This document shows, in pieces, positions 18,114 through 27,283 of a DNA stretch of 41,336 bases (positions are counted from its first letter, which is position 1; every line of letters starts with the position of its first letter). Made by a program: the position numbers and the translations under genes. This DNA comes from an uncultured Pseudothermotoga sp. (GTDB taxonomy: Bacteria; Thermotogota; Thermotogae; Thermotogales; DSM-5069), in NCBI GenBank assembly GCA_937995655.1, contig CALKJI010000003.1:1-41336 (forward strand), given 5' to 3'. The notes below the pieces were generated by a model that saw only the letters and a list, made by a program, of their open reading frames with translations, searched no databases and was not told where the DNA came from.

Positions 18114-18770
18114 TCAAAACTTAGATTTAGACAACATACCAAAGCCCTCTTCGTTTTTGTCACCTATTCCCAAGCAGTTTGCCAAGTAGATGATCTCTTC
18201 TGATCCATACAGTTTGAACTTCAATCTTTGGGAGGTCCTTTTCTCTGTGCCTTCCTTTTGTTTTTGCTCAAAAGGTACAATGAAAAAAGAATTGTTCTTT
18301 GGAAAGCTTCCAAAGATTTCTACATATTTTTTCACAAGCTTATTTCTTATGAGAGAGCTGTACAAAACAGGGTTCTCATTCCAAGCCACATCCTTTTTGT
18401 TTTCATCCATGACAATCACTGGGGACGAGGGATGACATTCATCAAAGTAATCCACTATGGTAACATCAAGACGTATGTTCCTTGCCGTTCCGTAGGTGAA
18501 TTTTAGACCACGTGATGCCAGACGGCTTAACACTTTATAGAACTGCACAGAATACAACGTTGAAAAGGCAAATTTTGCTTCGCCAATTGCATAGAAACCT
18601 TCCTTCATCGCTTTGATTTTCTTTCCAAAGATATCGGAAAAGGTAAAGTACTTTAAACCAAACTCTTTAAGACTGTCGCTGATGAAAAGCTTGTAATCTC
18701 TATCAAAGTAGAATGGTTCAGTAAAGATCATCTTTAAGTTAACCCGTACACCCTTGAACTCTAATTTCAT
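18114..18770 (-). CDS. Cas6-like RAMP protein
   Basis: A 218-residue protein at the end of the csm operon, overlapping csm5 by four bases. The N-terminal half has YFTFSDIFG (about residue 40), like the FtFS segment of Cas6. The C-terminus has GIGDKNEEGFGML, the glycine-rich RNA-binding loop that closes Cas6 proteins. Cas6 processes CRISPR precursor RNA into crRNA that can load both Csm and Cmr complexes. However, the N-terminal 110 residues have no histidine where canonical Cas6 enzymes carry the catalytic His; the only His is in DECHPSSP near residue 113. It may be a non-canonical or inactive Cas6, or another RAMP. It is the only crRNA-processing candidate in the window. Confidence 0.72.
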   Translation of the reverse strand: MKLEFKGVRVNLKMIFTEPFYFDRDYKLFISDSLKEFGLKYFTFSDIFGKKIKAMKEGFYAIGEAKFAFSTLYSVQFYKVLSRLASRGLKFTYGTARNIRLDVTIVDYFDECHPSSPVIVMDENKKDVAWNENPVLYSSLIRNKLVKKYVEIFGSFPKNNSFFIVPFEQKQKEGTEKRTSQRLKFKLYGSEEIIYLANCLGIGDKNEEGFGMLSKSKF

Positions 18771-19915
18771 TGTTCACCTAAAGTAAACTTAACCCAACCC
18801 AATGGTTCTGCTGGCCTGTTATTTCTAATGACTAACTTCCTTGTTTTTGGAAAGATATAGTCATTGATCATTCTAACTTTTCCAAGGCTTTTCAGTCTTT
18901 GGATGAATGCTTTATCTATATTTGTTATAACACTCTTAGATTTGTAACCGGTAGAAAAGCCTAACTGTATCAGAAATTGCCTATCTGACAGTTTCATTCT
19001 TTGGAGATTTTGGTAGAAATTTATCGGTCCATTCAGTATGCCTTTTTCGTTGTACTTTTTGTAAAATTCTATCTCAGAATTTATGTACATCGATGTTTGA
19101 CCACGTATTTTTGATATGAATTCTAATATCATATCCAAGTTTTTGAACTCTGCAAATTCTTGTGTCGTGAAGTATTCTATAAACCCCATGCCCAGTGTAC
19201 CTTTAATTTTTGTCCCCTTTTTTATAGTTTCTACTACGATATATAAAGAGTGCTGAAGCCTGTCTTCGTTTCTCCTTCCTTTCCATTTTAGTTTACCATT
19301 GCATATGTTCAGGATCCTTACTTCAGATGCTTCCAAGTTTGAAAACGGAATGAGTTCACTGTCGGAAATCATCAGAAATCGGAAGGGGGAATAATTTGGT
19401 GTGCCAAAAAGGTTTTTTTCCGCCTTTTCATCACATTCAGCCTTTTTGTGCGACCTTTGATTATCTTTATTACTTCGCCGCTTGATGAAATCTTCTAAGC
19501 TCTCTAAGTAGTATTTTTCTTTATTTAATGATCTTGTAATGGCAGTTCTAATAGCACCCTTTATGGAACTCCCCGGAATATAGGGTCTGCCAGCCGTTTT
19601 TACTATTTCGTATATTTCTTTTTTGTATATTTCTGATGGATCTACTGAAGATGTGTACTCAAGTTTGTACTTGATGTATTTTTTGTAATCAATTTCCAAC
19701 CTCTTAAGTTCTTCAACAATATTGGTGTCAAGATGACCTTTCTCCAGGTAACTCAAAGCCCTTTCATTTTCTCTGGCCATCTTCATGATATCCAGAATAT
19801 ACAAATCTTTTCCTTCTAAAACAAATTCAAAGGAAGAAATTCTACTCGGTTGTGTTACGGTAGTGGGCGATAGAACCTCTATCTCATAATCCATAGTAAT
19901 GTATTTATTTTCCAT
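18767..19915 (-). CDS. csm5: Type III-A RAMP subunit Csm5
   Basis: Csm5 caps the 3' end of the crRNA in the Csm complex and helps recruit trimming nucleases. The N-terminal YEIEVLSPTTVTQPSRISSF fits the family, and RPYIPGSSIKGAIRTAITRS (about residue 130) is the RAMP signature shared with Csm3. About 382 residues is normal for Csm5. The frame is open to a GTG at 19924, but the GAGGGG Shine-Dalgarno touches that codon; the ATG at 19915 has it eight bases away and is preferred. It follows csm4 closely and overlaps the Cas6-like gene. Confidence 0.9.
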   Translation of the reverse strand: MENKYITMDYEIEVLSPTTVTQPSRISSFEFVLEGKDLYILDIMKMARENERALSYLEKGHLDTNIVEELKRLEIDYKKYIKYKLEYTSSVDPSEIYKKEIYEIVKTAGRPYIPGSSIKGAIRTAITRSLNKEKYYLESLEDFIKRRSNKDNQRSHKKAECDEKAEKNLFGTPNYSPFRFLMISDSELIPFSNLEASEVRILNICNGKLKWKGRRNEDRLQHSLYIVVETIKKGTKIKGTLGMGFIEYFTTQEFAEFKNLDMILEFISKIRGQTSMYINSEIEFYKKYNEKGILNGPINFYQNLQRMKLSDRQFLIQLGFSTGYKSKSVITNIDKAFIQRLKSLGKVRMINDYIFPKTRKLVIRNNRPAEPLGWVKFTLGEQ

Positions 19916-19927
19916 CTTTTCCACCCC

Positions 19928-20833
19928 TCAAGCATAGGGAACTAAGAATGCCCTACCATACTTAAAGGTTTTGTGTACCTCAAAACCTTTAGGTGTGTCA
20001 TCGAAGATATCGCCTTGGACTACCCCTTGAACCACACTTCCCTCTTCAAACATCCTGTAAACCTTATGCTTTTTTGTCCTTTCGTAGGGCGAGAAAATAT
20101 AACCAGTTCTTTCAACGATTTGGTATCCCACGAACTTTTTCCATTCGTCGTCTTTTGGCAAAAATAGAGACAATAAGAGATTTACTTCCTTCAAGTTTTC
20201 TATATCTTCTTCCCAAGATTCAAGTTCAAAGCTCCCGTATCCATAGGTTCTCATTCCACCTAAACCTTCATCACCCAAGAGCCTAAGGGCTGCAAAAACG
20301 TCATCAACTATCTCTTCGTCTACGTCCATATAGAACCACAGACCGCTGTTCTCGCTAAATCTGCAGCAAGCAGTGTAATATATGTTCGATTCGCTGGTCC
20401 ATCGATCCACTGTAACCCTTGGCCTTTCCTCGATTTTGTATATGAATCCTCGGACTTCTTTGCTCAAAAGAGCATTTTGCAAGATGTACCCTTGATCACT
20501 TTCCTTTTTCAAGATCTTTTCACTCACATACTTAATCCTTTTGTTTTTTTTGTAGTCCATGTAGCAATTGTTAACCAAGGGCTTTGGGAAAAGAAATTCG
20601 TCTCCAATGTAATAGAAAGCCGATGAGACAAAAAACTTGCCTTCAAAAACCTTGGTGAGAAACTCTTGGGTTTTCTCTTTTCCAAATAAAAGGGCGTAGC
20701 AATTTGTAATGCCAGAGAATAGCGTATCTGAATGCACGATTGTTTCGGTGATGTTGTAGATACCTTCCTTGTACCCCAAGTGAATAGGTGTCTTAAACTT
20801 GAGTTTGATTCTATGCCTCTTCATTGTTCTCAT
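19928..20833 (-). CDS. csm4: Type III-A RAMP subunit Csm4
   Basis: Csm4 binds the 5' crRNA tag and anchors Cas10. The sequence IKLKFKTPIHLGYKEG followed by VHSDTLFSGITNCYALLFG is the Csm4 N-terminal pattern, FLFPKPLVNN follows, and the glycine-rich GDEGLGGMRTYGYGSFEL lies near residue 192. The length of 301 residues is normal. The ATG at 20833 lies one base after the csm3 stop. An ATG at 20824, giving MKRHRIKLKF and spaced nine bases from AGG, is an equally good start. Confidence 0.92.
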   Translation of the reverse strand: MRTMKRHRIKLKFKTPIHLGYKEGIYNITETIVHSDTLFSGITNCYALLFGKEKTQEFLTKVFEGKFFVSSAFYYIGDEFLFPKPLVNNCYMDYKKNKRIKYVSEKILKKESDQGYILQNALLSKEVRGFIYKIEERPRVTVDRWTSESNIYYTACCRFSENSGLWFYMDVDEEIVDDVFAALRLLGDEGLGGMRTYGYGSFELESWEEDIENLKEVNLLLSLFLPKDDEWKKFVGYQIVERTGYIFSPYERTKKHKVYRMFEEGSVVQGVVQGDIFDDTPKGFEVHKTFKYGRAFLVPYA

Positions 20834-20834
20834 C

Positions 20835-21665
20835 CTACTCGATTTTGAGCTGATCCAATTCTATTTTACAAAGAGATTCTGCATTTATTTTTTTCTTTTC
20901 GTCAGTGCCTTTGCCAGAGTAATAATCTTTATCTCTATACTCTATCTCTATTCCTTCAAACTTGACTCGACCGTATCCCCTACTGCCTTGCCCTCCTAGA
21001 TAATCGTCTTCCAACAATTTCATAGCCTCAATAAGAGTCTCAAGATACTTCTTCTTATCATCGTTAAATACATTCACTACAAAATTGCATTCAAAAGCGG
21101 CATTGGCTGGTACCCTCTCCGTTTGCCTTGGATTTGCTGCCGATGTAATTCTATCAAGAGAGTTTTCAAATTTCACTTCCGTGTATTCTAGATCCATGTT
21201 ATCTTTCATTTCTTCAGTGATGCTCTCGTCGATCAAGTGAGCATCTCGTACGATCAACCTGGTTGGTACGATACTCTCATCGAACGATTTACCAACACTT
21301 TCTTTTTGGTCATTTTTTTCAATAACTTCGTGGTTCCCATGATTTCGCCCAAAGAGTCCACAAACAAGGCAGTTTTCTTCACCGCACATATGCATCCTTA
21401 TCGAGCCGTCATCATTACTTTGCTTCGTGTACACAACAGAACCTGGTTTTAACAAGCCAAAGTAAAATTCCGCAAGGCACCTAAGTTTGCCCTTTAAGCT
21501 GCTACCAGGAATGTACGGCTTGCCGTAAGAATCCTTTATAACTGGGTTATCAACGCCACCTATGTCCAAAGTATTCCCAGAGGTACCAATGTGTAAACCT
21601 GTCAGAAGCCTTAGTTTCGCCTTTATAATGAACTTACCCTTTAATTCGATTGCCTTAAAACCCAC
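20835..21665 (-). CDS. csm3: Type III-A backbone RAMP and target-RNA nuclease Csm3
   Basis: Csm3 forms the helical backbone and cuts target RNA. The N-terminal region has LTGLHIGTSG, then IGGVDNPVIKD, where the Asp (about residue 39) aligns with the known catalytic Asp of Csm3, followed by KPYIPGSSLKGKLRCLAEF. CGEENCLVCGLFGRNHGNH near residue 100 is the family's Cys/His zinc-site region. The C-terminus has GGQGSRGYGRVKF. I chose the GTG at 21665, five bases after GGAGGAG; the ATG at 21683 overlaps the csm2 stop but would place that Shine-Dalgarno inside the gene. Confidence 0.93.
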   Translation of the reverse strand: MGFKAIELKGKFIIKAKLRLLTGLHIGTSGNTLDIGGVDNPVIKDSYGKPYIPGSSLKGKLRCLAEFYFGLLKPGSVVYTKQSNDDGSIRMHMCGEENCLVCGLFGRNHGNHEVIEKNDQKESVGKSFDESIVPTRLIVRDAHLIDESITEEMKDNMDLEYTEVKFENSLDRITSAANPRQTERVPANAAFECNFVVNVFNDDKKKYLETLIEAMKLLEDDYLGGQGSRGYGRVKFEGIEIEYRDKDYYSGKGTDEKKKINAESLCKIELDQLKIE

Positions 21666-21679
21666 AGAGACTCCTCCTT

Positions 21680-22105
21680 TCATGAATTTTTATTCCTTTT
21701 ACTTCCCTCAGCTGACTTGTGATAGGCAATGACTGCCTCGAAGAAATCTTTTAACCTTTTCAGTTGTTCTTCCTTACCATCGAGTGTTACATCAATAATT
21801 TCGTTCAAGGTATTTATTAGAAACTTTAATTTTTCAAAGCGCCCTGCTGTATAGGCAATGCGTGCTTTTACTAATCTCAGTCTGTACTTGTACTTACCAT
21901 CATTATCGTAATTAATCCTCTTCAGCTCCGTATAGATTTTTCTTATCTGATGGACGGTTACCTCTTCAGATTTAAGCTTTTCCCCAAGTTGTTGTGCCTT
22001 TTGGAACAATACTTGCCCATGTGGATCTTGGTCTGGATTAATGATTTTGCGCGCTTCTTCTTTGTCTAGAACAACCTGTTCTGTTTTTCCCGCGTCATTG
22101 CTCAT
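21680..22105 (-). CDS. csm2: Type III-A small subunit Csm2
   Basis: Csm2 is the small helical subunit lining the Csm3 filament. About 141 residues, mostly charged helices, with VTVHQIRKIYTELKRI and the KYKYRLRLVKARIAYTAGR segment that is characteristic of Csm2, and a final LKDFFEAVIAYHK helix. The ATG at 22105 follows GGGAGGTG and lies two bases after the cas10 stop; the frame is open 15 bases further upstream without a better start. Confidence 0.92.
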   Translation of the reverse strand: MSNDAGKTEQVVLDKEEARKIINPDQDPHGQVLFQKAQQLGEKLKSEEVTVHQIRKIYTELKRINYDNDGKYKYRLRLVKARIAYTAGRFEKLKFLINTLNEIIDVTLDGKEEQLKRLKDFFEAVIAYHKSAEGSKRNKNS

Positions 22106-22107
22106 CT

Positions 22108-24324
22108 TTACACCTCCCACTTTCTGGTTTCCATATCAGCCCAAACTGTCGATGTTAAAATCCTGTTGTAAAGCTTATTATCATCGCTAAGTACGTTGTT
22201 CAAGAAGCTTTTTATATCTTCTTTGGCATCTGAATAACGTTCTTCAAGGCGCGAGAAATAATAAATCACACGCCAAGCTTTAAAAAGTTCTCTTTCCTTT
22301 ATACTTCTTTCGTACTGACTCACTGCAGCATATATGATTTGGAATATGTTCCTTGTAACTCCCTTTGCAGTCACTAAGTCTTTAAGTAGATTCTTGATGG
22401 AGCGAACTTTTTCAAACTCTTCCCAGCCCAGAGTACTTTGCAAAAAGAAGATGGCATCCTTCGTCTTTCCGTTCCTCTCGTAAGACTTTGCCATTTCTAA
22501 ACTTTCACCAGCGTCTTTTGCAACTCTGTACACTGGAAATTTCACATCAGGTCCAATCTCAATAGCCATGGAGATTGTCAGATCTTGGTTGTTTCCAGTG
22601 TAGTCTTGGAACTTTTTCCTGATATCGTAAGCCAAGTGTGGAAGAAGATGCCATGGACCGATTATGAAGAAATCATCTCCACCAGAGTATATAATCATGC
22701 AGTTTTTGTAATTTTCTCTGACTAAGTCTTCAAGGAATTTACCAAAAAACATCTCGATTTCCAGGGACAGCGTTGCAACTCTTGATAAAGTCTTGTTTTC
22801 TCCTAAACCTCTGAGGAATATTTCTCCAAGGTTGTCTAAGTCACCTCTCAGTATTCCCCAACGTTTTATACCCTGAGCCTCTTTTGAAATGTCATCAAGA
22901 CTCGCTATGTTTCCATCTTTGTCGTTGTACATGTAAGTCGCACTTTTTACATACCCAGCCATCGTCTTAAGATCTATTCCTGTCTTTTCAATCTTGTAGG
23001 AATCTTTAGTTGGTTGGTCAAGGAAATCTAAATCATATCCAAAGGACTTAAAGACATCTCGAACACCGTTGATCTTTCCCTCAAAGTCATCAACTCTTCT
23101 CAAAAGAAGAAACTTTTTCTTGTTGAGCATATTAGCCAGCTCAACAAAGGAGTCACAAAATGTACAACTATTTCCCGAAACCTCTTTTTTGCAATATGGG
23201 CAAATGTTCTCGTTATCTTTCGGGACGAAGAAGTCATTGTTCATTATGGATTTGAATTTTCTCAGCTTTTCCTCAGATACTCTTTGTCCAACCCTATGTA
23301 GAATCTCTGGAAAGTTGCCTTTGTCCAATTCAGCAGCACTGAATGTAACACTGGATAAAAGCACGGTCAAATCTAAACCGTGCGCTTGTAACATCACTTT
23401 TTGAATCTTTTCTCTGTAGTGATCTAAGTTTTTTTCGCTCTTTGATGGGGCTAATATGTAAAAATGTCCACCACCACAGTACAGGATATTACTAAGAGTG
23501 AGGCCTTCTTTGTCGACTATGTATCTTGCGACAATTTCGGCAAGGTAACTTACGTAGAAAGACCGAGCCTTGAGATTTTTGACAGCGTTATCCATATCTA
23601 TGTTGTAGATGAAGTTCTGTATACCTGACACATCACCTTTTATCAAGCAAAAGATTTGTTCGGTCTGTGCGTGGCTCTTGGAAGATACATCTTTATAAAG
23701 TTTTGTGATTTTATCATGATTTCCCGACAAAATCTCATCCTTGAACTGAAGATATAGACAGACAGCGATGGCAGCCGTACTCTTAAGGTGTGAAAACAAC
23801 GATATGTCAGGTTTCGAGTAATAATAAGCCGAAGGAACGTTCGATGTGTACTCCCTTAGTATGTAGTAGATGCGGTCGGTGTTAGTCTCATCTTTTATGA
23901 TTTCAAAAAATTCGTCCCAAAGCTCTTTGTAACCTGAAGAAACCTTCTCTTGCGGTGCTTCAAGTAGCTCGTTATAATCAGATAATTTTGAAATCTTCTT
24001 ATACTTTGCTACTTTATCGGTGCCATTTAAACTTACCAAACTTAGTATAGAAATCAAGTTTTTGCTTTCTTTTTCAGACTCATCACGCTCTTCTCTTTCA
24101 CCTGCCGATAGCTTGTCTGCTAAGGCTATTATCTCTTCATAGACATCGGTCGGTTCGTGATGTTTTTCTACAAGCTTTCTTATGAGATCTCTGTTAGGAA
24201 GCTTTAACCTGCTGCAAAATTCCCCGCTGAGAATTTGGTGCTTCATCTTTTCCGTGACTGTTCGTTGAGCAAATTTGCCTATGTCGTGGAGCAAAGCTGC
24301 AGCATAAAGGTCCTCGACATTCAC
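22108..24324 (-). CDS. csm1: Type III-A Cas10/Csm1 with HD and GGDD domains
   Basis: The large subunit of the Csm complex, 738 residues. The N-terminal HD domain starts LYAAALLHDIGKFAQRT (His and Asp at 13-14), with a further KHHEPTDVY segment, so ssDNA cleavage is expected. A four-Cys zinc site lies at about 380-395 (CPYCKKEVSGNSCTFC). The second palm domain has YSGGDDFFIIG with GGDD at about 548-551, so it should make cyclic oligoadenylate. A helical C-terminal domain follows. The start is GTG at 24324 behind GGGGGTGAT. It is first in the csm operon. No csm6 accompanies it, so its signal could only act on the CARF proteins of the neighbouring Cmr operon or on proteins elsewhere. Confidence 0.96.
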   Translation of the reverse strand: MNVEDLYAAALLHDIGKFAQRTVTEKMKHQILSGEFCSRLKLPNRDLIRKLVEKHHEPTDVYEEIIALADKLSAGEREERDESEKESKNLISILSLVSLNGTDKVAKYKKISKLSDYNELLEAPQEKVSSGYKELWDEFFEIIKDETNTDRIYYILREYTSNVPSAYYYSKPDISLFSHLKSTAAIAVCLYLQFKDEILSGNHDKITKLYKDVSSKSHAQTEQIFCLIKGDVSGIQNFIYNIDMDNAVKNLKARSFYVSYLAEIVARYIVDKEGLTLSNILYCGGGHFYILAPSKSEKNLDHYREKIQKVMLQAHGLDLTVLLSSVTFSAAELDKGNFPEILHRVGQRVSEEKLRKFKSIMNNDFFVPKDNENICPYCKKEVSGNSCTFCDSFVELANMLNKKKFLLLRRVDDFEGKINGVRDVFKSFGYDLDFLDQPTKDSYKIEKTGIDLKTMAGYVKSATYMYNDKDGNIASLDDISKEAQGIKRWGILRGDLDNLGEIFLRGLGENKTLSRVATLSLEIEMFFGKFLEDLVRENYKNCMIIYSGGDDFFIIGPWHLLPHLAYDIRKKFQDYTGNNQDLTISMAIEIGPDVKFPVYRVAKDAGESLEMAKSYERNGKTKDAIFFLQSTLGWEEFEKVRSIKNLLKDLVTAKGVTRNIFQIIYAAVSQYERSIKERELFKAWRVIYYFSRLEERYSDAKEDIKSFLNNVLSDDNKLYNRILTSTVWADMETRKWEV

Positions 24325-25396
24325 TGCATCACCCCCTTATGAGATCTTGTACATTCAAACCTTTCTTTCAAGAAAAATTCCCTTTGCACCAACTCTGTTA
24401 TAGTGAAATTGAAAGATTTCTTTCGGTTCTCAAAAATTGTAAAATCCTTACTTTCTTTAAATATTAAATAATATTGTCAAAATAGACTTCATATGGCCTC
24501 AGGAGTTTTTTCAGCATAAATGAAAACTTAAAAGGTGAAATTGTATTTTTAGACAAAACGGCTTGAGAAACATCTGGTATATTCTCTATTTTCATAAAAC
24601 ACCCCACGACTTGCTAAAGTACTTTACAACCAATAGAACAAAGATCTATTAGCACACTGGCACAACTATAATATAACATACTTTTGCCATATATTAAAAT
24701 ATCTGTCAAGGTGATCTTTCAAAACATATCTTCACGAGATTGTTGAAAAAACAATGTTCAAGCTTGTTCTTGGACGTAATATCAACACCAATATACCCGA
24801 TGGTTTGTATCACAGAGCGTTAACAGTCTTTAGCCCTGCCAATTATGTCCAAAGTACGAATCTTTCAACAGATTTTTCTTATACTTTCTCATAAAATTAT
24901 ACAACACCACAAATCTCAAACCCTTTGATGAAAGAGGTTTACATGATCACCAAATTTCCCTGAAAGGGTTCATGCAATTTTGAAAGCTCTATCGTACTCT
25001 CAACTGCCAAGATGCCTCGATGTAAAATTCTATGGATGTATCCAGTCAGGTCACACAAAAAATGGTTTGTGAACATCAACTTCACAATAGGATATTGGGG
25101 CAGCTTACTTAATCTAGAAGAGGGTTTGTAAAACATCTTCACGTTAGATCTTTCGTAGGTGTGAATGAAAGGTTGGACAGTTGTAGTTTACTTTTCTGCA
25201 CATTAATTATTTTTCAGAAAGAAAAAATGCGAAATTCAAAGAAAATGGTAAATTTTAAAAGATTTGTGGAGTTTTGTTCAAAAAAAGTCACGATTTTTCC
25301 TGGCAAAAAAGAATAACCATGGTTAATTGAATTTGCCTTCTTAGGTCATGAAAGAATACAATAAAGAAGATCTCCCTTGGAAAGGAGTGAGTAGGT
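24325..25396. other. Intergenic region between the csm operon and the xylo-oligosaccharide transporter
   Basis: About 1,070 AT-rich bases between divergent operons. On the csm side, a minus-strand TTGACA lies at 24475-24480, without a clear -10 box at 17 bases, and a GAAAGA-TT-TCTTTC palindrome lies at 24411-24424. In the middle, a 67-codon minus-strand frame (24939-25142) ends in a protein-like stretch but has no convincing ribosome binding site or family; I leave it uncalled. On the transporter side is a perfect palindrome and a possible promoter (separate entry). No CRISPR array or insertion sequence is seen. Confidence 0.55.
25314..25362 (+). promoter_or_regulatory. Candidate promoter and operator of the xylo-oligosaccharide operon
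   Basis: TAACCATGGTTA at 25314-25325 is a perfect 12-bp palindrome. It is followed by a plausible promoter, TTGCCT at 25333-25338 and TACAAT at 25357-25362, with an 18-base spacer. The start codon of the binding-protein gene is 35 bases further, behind GGAGTGAG. The ROK repressor gene downstream of this operon makes a sugar-responsive operator likely. The match to a specific regulator is inference. Confidence 0.4.
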
Positions 25397-27268
25397 ATGA
25401 GAAAGTTTCTCACGATCCTGTTATTTGTATCCTTAACTTTAATAGCCTTCGCTCAACTCACTGTCCCAAGGAATGAGACACTCATAGTGAACCAGCTAAC
25501 GGGACGCGTTGGAACACCTGGGAACTTCAACCTTTGGGTCGGTTGGAAATGGTTTGATAGGGGATTGCACAACCTGTTGCTCGAGCCTTTGTGGTGTGTC
25601 GAGTATGCAACCGGTGAAATCATCAACGCATTGGCTGCAGAACCACCAATCTACAACAAGGACTTCACCCAGTTAACTATCAAGCTCAGAAAAGGTGTTT
25701 ACTGGAGTGATGGAGTACCATTTACAGCCGATGATGTAGTCTACATGATTGAACTGTCGAAAAACACAGCAGGCTTTGCGTACAATTCACAGATGCAAGA
25801 AGTCAAGGAAGTGAAAAAACTTGATGACTACACAGTCCAAGTCGAATTGGTTAAACCGAACTCCAGGTTCCACACATACTTCCTCGACAGATGGGGAGGA
25901 TTCAGACCTTTGCCGAAGCATATTTTCGAAAAAGTTAGTGACCCGTTGACCTTTGAGTTCAATCCACCCGTTGGAACTGGCCCATATGTGCTCCACAGTT
26001 TCGACTCTGGTGGATACTGGACTGTGTGGCAGAGAAGAGAAGATTGGCAGAGAACGCCAACGGGAATGCTTTACGGCATGCCACAACCGAAGTACGTTGC
26101 AGTGATCACCTACGGCGGCCCTGATAAACAAGTTCTTGCCATGGCTCAGCATCAGCTCGATGCCGCAGACCTCACCATGGAAGCTTTGAGGGCTGTTCTG
26201 ATGAGAGTTAGCACCGCCAGAGCCTGGAGAAAGGATTATCCCTGGACTGTTAACATCGACCCATGTGTCACCGGTATTACACTCAACAACATGGTAGAGC
26301 CTTTCAACAACAAGGATGTAAGATGGGCACTGACGTTAGCCATAGATATAGTCGAATATGCTGGCAACGCCTTTGATGGAGCTGTAACGATAAGCCCAAT
26401 TCACATACCACTGACCAAAGCATACATGGACACATATTTTGCAAAAATTGAGGACTGGTTGAAGAATTTCGAGATCGACATTGGCGATGGGCAGAAGTTC
26501 AAACCCTACGATCCAAACGCTGGGCTAAGACTTGCTGATTATGCTAGAAAAAGAGGTTATCCAGTTCCAAAGGATCCAAATGAAATAAAGTACATTTTTG
26601 GACCTGGTTGGTGGAAATACGCACCAGAAGTAGCAGAAAAACTGCTGATCAAGAACGGGTTCAAAAGAGATCCAAGGACACGTGGTTGGTTGTTACCTAG
26701 CGGTGAACCATGGAAGATAACCGTTTATTGCACTAACACAAACCCCGCTCATCCAGCGTACAGAAATGCCTTTGCCGTGGCACAAGAATGGAGAAAATTC
26801 GGCATCGATGTGGATGTTGTAGTCTTCGATACCCCGACCGTTGTCCAGCAGGGTAACTTTGAAGTAAGTTCAGATTGGCCAGCCGCTGAACCTTGGGGCG
26901 GTCACCCAGACCTATACCGTGTTCTTGACCCATTCCACTCGTCATACATGGTGGCAATAGGTGAAAATGCTGCATGGGGTAACTATTCAAGATGGATGAA
27001 CCCCCAAATCGACAAAGTCATAGAATCTCTGAGGCTTACGGACTGGAACGATACGGACAACATCGTAAAACTTGGCTTGGAAGGTCTTAAACTCATTGTT
27101 GAAGATATGCCGTCCATTCCAACTTTCAACTACCCTGGTGTTGTAGCTTGGGACGAGTATTACTGGACAAACTATCCTGGTGCCGAAAACATGTATTCGC
27201 AGCCGTATCATCACTGGCCTAATCTCAAATACATGCTCCCGTTCCTTAAACCAACCGGTAGGAAATGA
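25397..27268 (+). CDS. ABC transporter substrate-binding protein, family 5, probably xylo-oligosaccharide
   Basis: A 623-residue secreted binding protein. Residues 1-19 are a signal peptide (MRKFLTILLFVSLTLIAFAQ) without a lipobox Cys. The SBP_bac_5 fold is shown by LLEPLWCVEYATGEIINALA, FTQLTIKLRKGVYWSDGVPF, TADDVVYMIE, and NKDVRWALTLAIDI around residue 300. Family 5 proteins are often annotated as peptide binders, but in Thermotoga many bind oligosaccharides. The order binding protein, two permeases, two ATPases, GH3 matches the T. maritima XloE cluster (TM0071-TM0076), so xylo-oligosaccharides are the likely ligand. A strong hairpin directly follows the gene. Confidence 0.9.
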   Translation: MRKFLTILLFVSLTLIAFAQLTVPRNETLIVNQLTGRVGTPGNFNLWVGWKWFDRGLHNLLLEPLWCVEYATGEIINALAAEPPIYNKDFTQLTIKLRKGVYWSDGVPFTADDVVYMIELSKNTAGFAYNSQMQEVKEVKKLDDYTVQVELVKPNSRFHTYFLDRWGGFRPLPKHIFEKVSDPLTFEFNPPVGTGPYVLHSFDSGGYWTVWQRREDWQRTPTGMLYGMPQPKYVAVITYGGPDKQVLAMAQHQLDAADLTMEALRAVLMRVSTARAWRKDYPWTVNIDPCVTGITLNNMVEPFNNKDVRWALTLAIDIVEYAGNAFDGAVTISPIHIPLTKAYMDTYFAKIEDWLKNFEIDIGDGQKFKPYDPNAGLRLADYARKRGYPVPKDPNEIKYIFGPGWWKYAPEVAEKLLIKNGFKRDPRTRGWLLPSGEPWKITVYCTNTNPAHPAYRNAFAVAQEWRKFGIDVDVVVFDTPTVVQQGNFEVSSDWPAAEPWGGHPDLYRVLDPFHSSYMVAIGENAAWGNYSRWMNPQIDKVIESLRLTDWNDTDNIVKLGLEGLKLIVEDMPSIPTFNYPGVVAWDEYYWTNYPGAENMYSQPYHHWPNLKYMLPFLKPTGRK

Positions 27269-27283
27269 TCATTTCACCAACTG

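Noticed and set aside
24939-25142. 67-residue minus-strand frame between csm1 and the transporter operon
   Set aside because: Protein-like in its last 40 residues but without a Shine-Dalgarno, recognisable domain or operon context; too weak to call a gene or a remnant of a named family.
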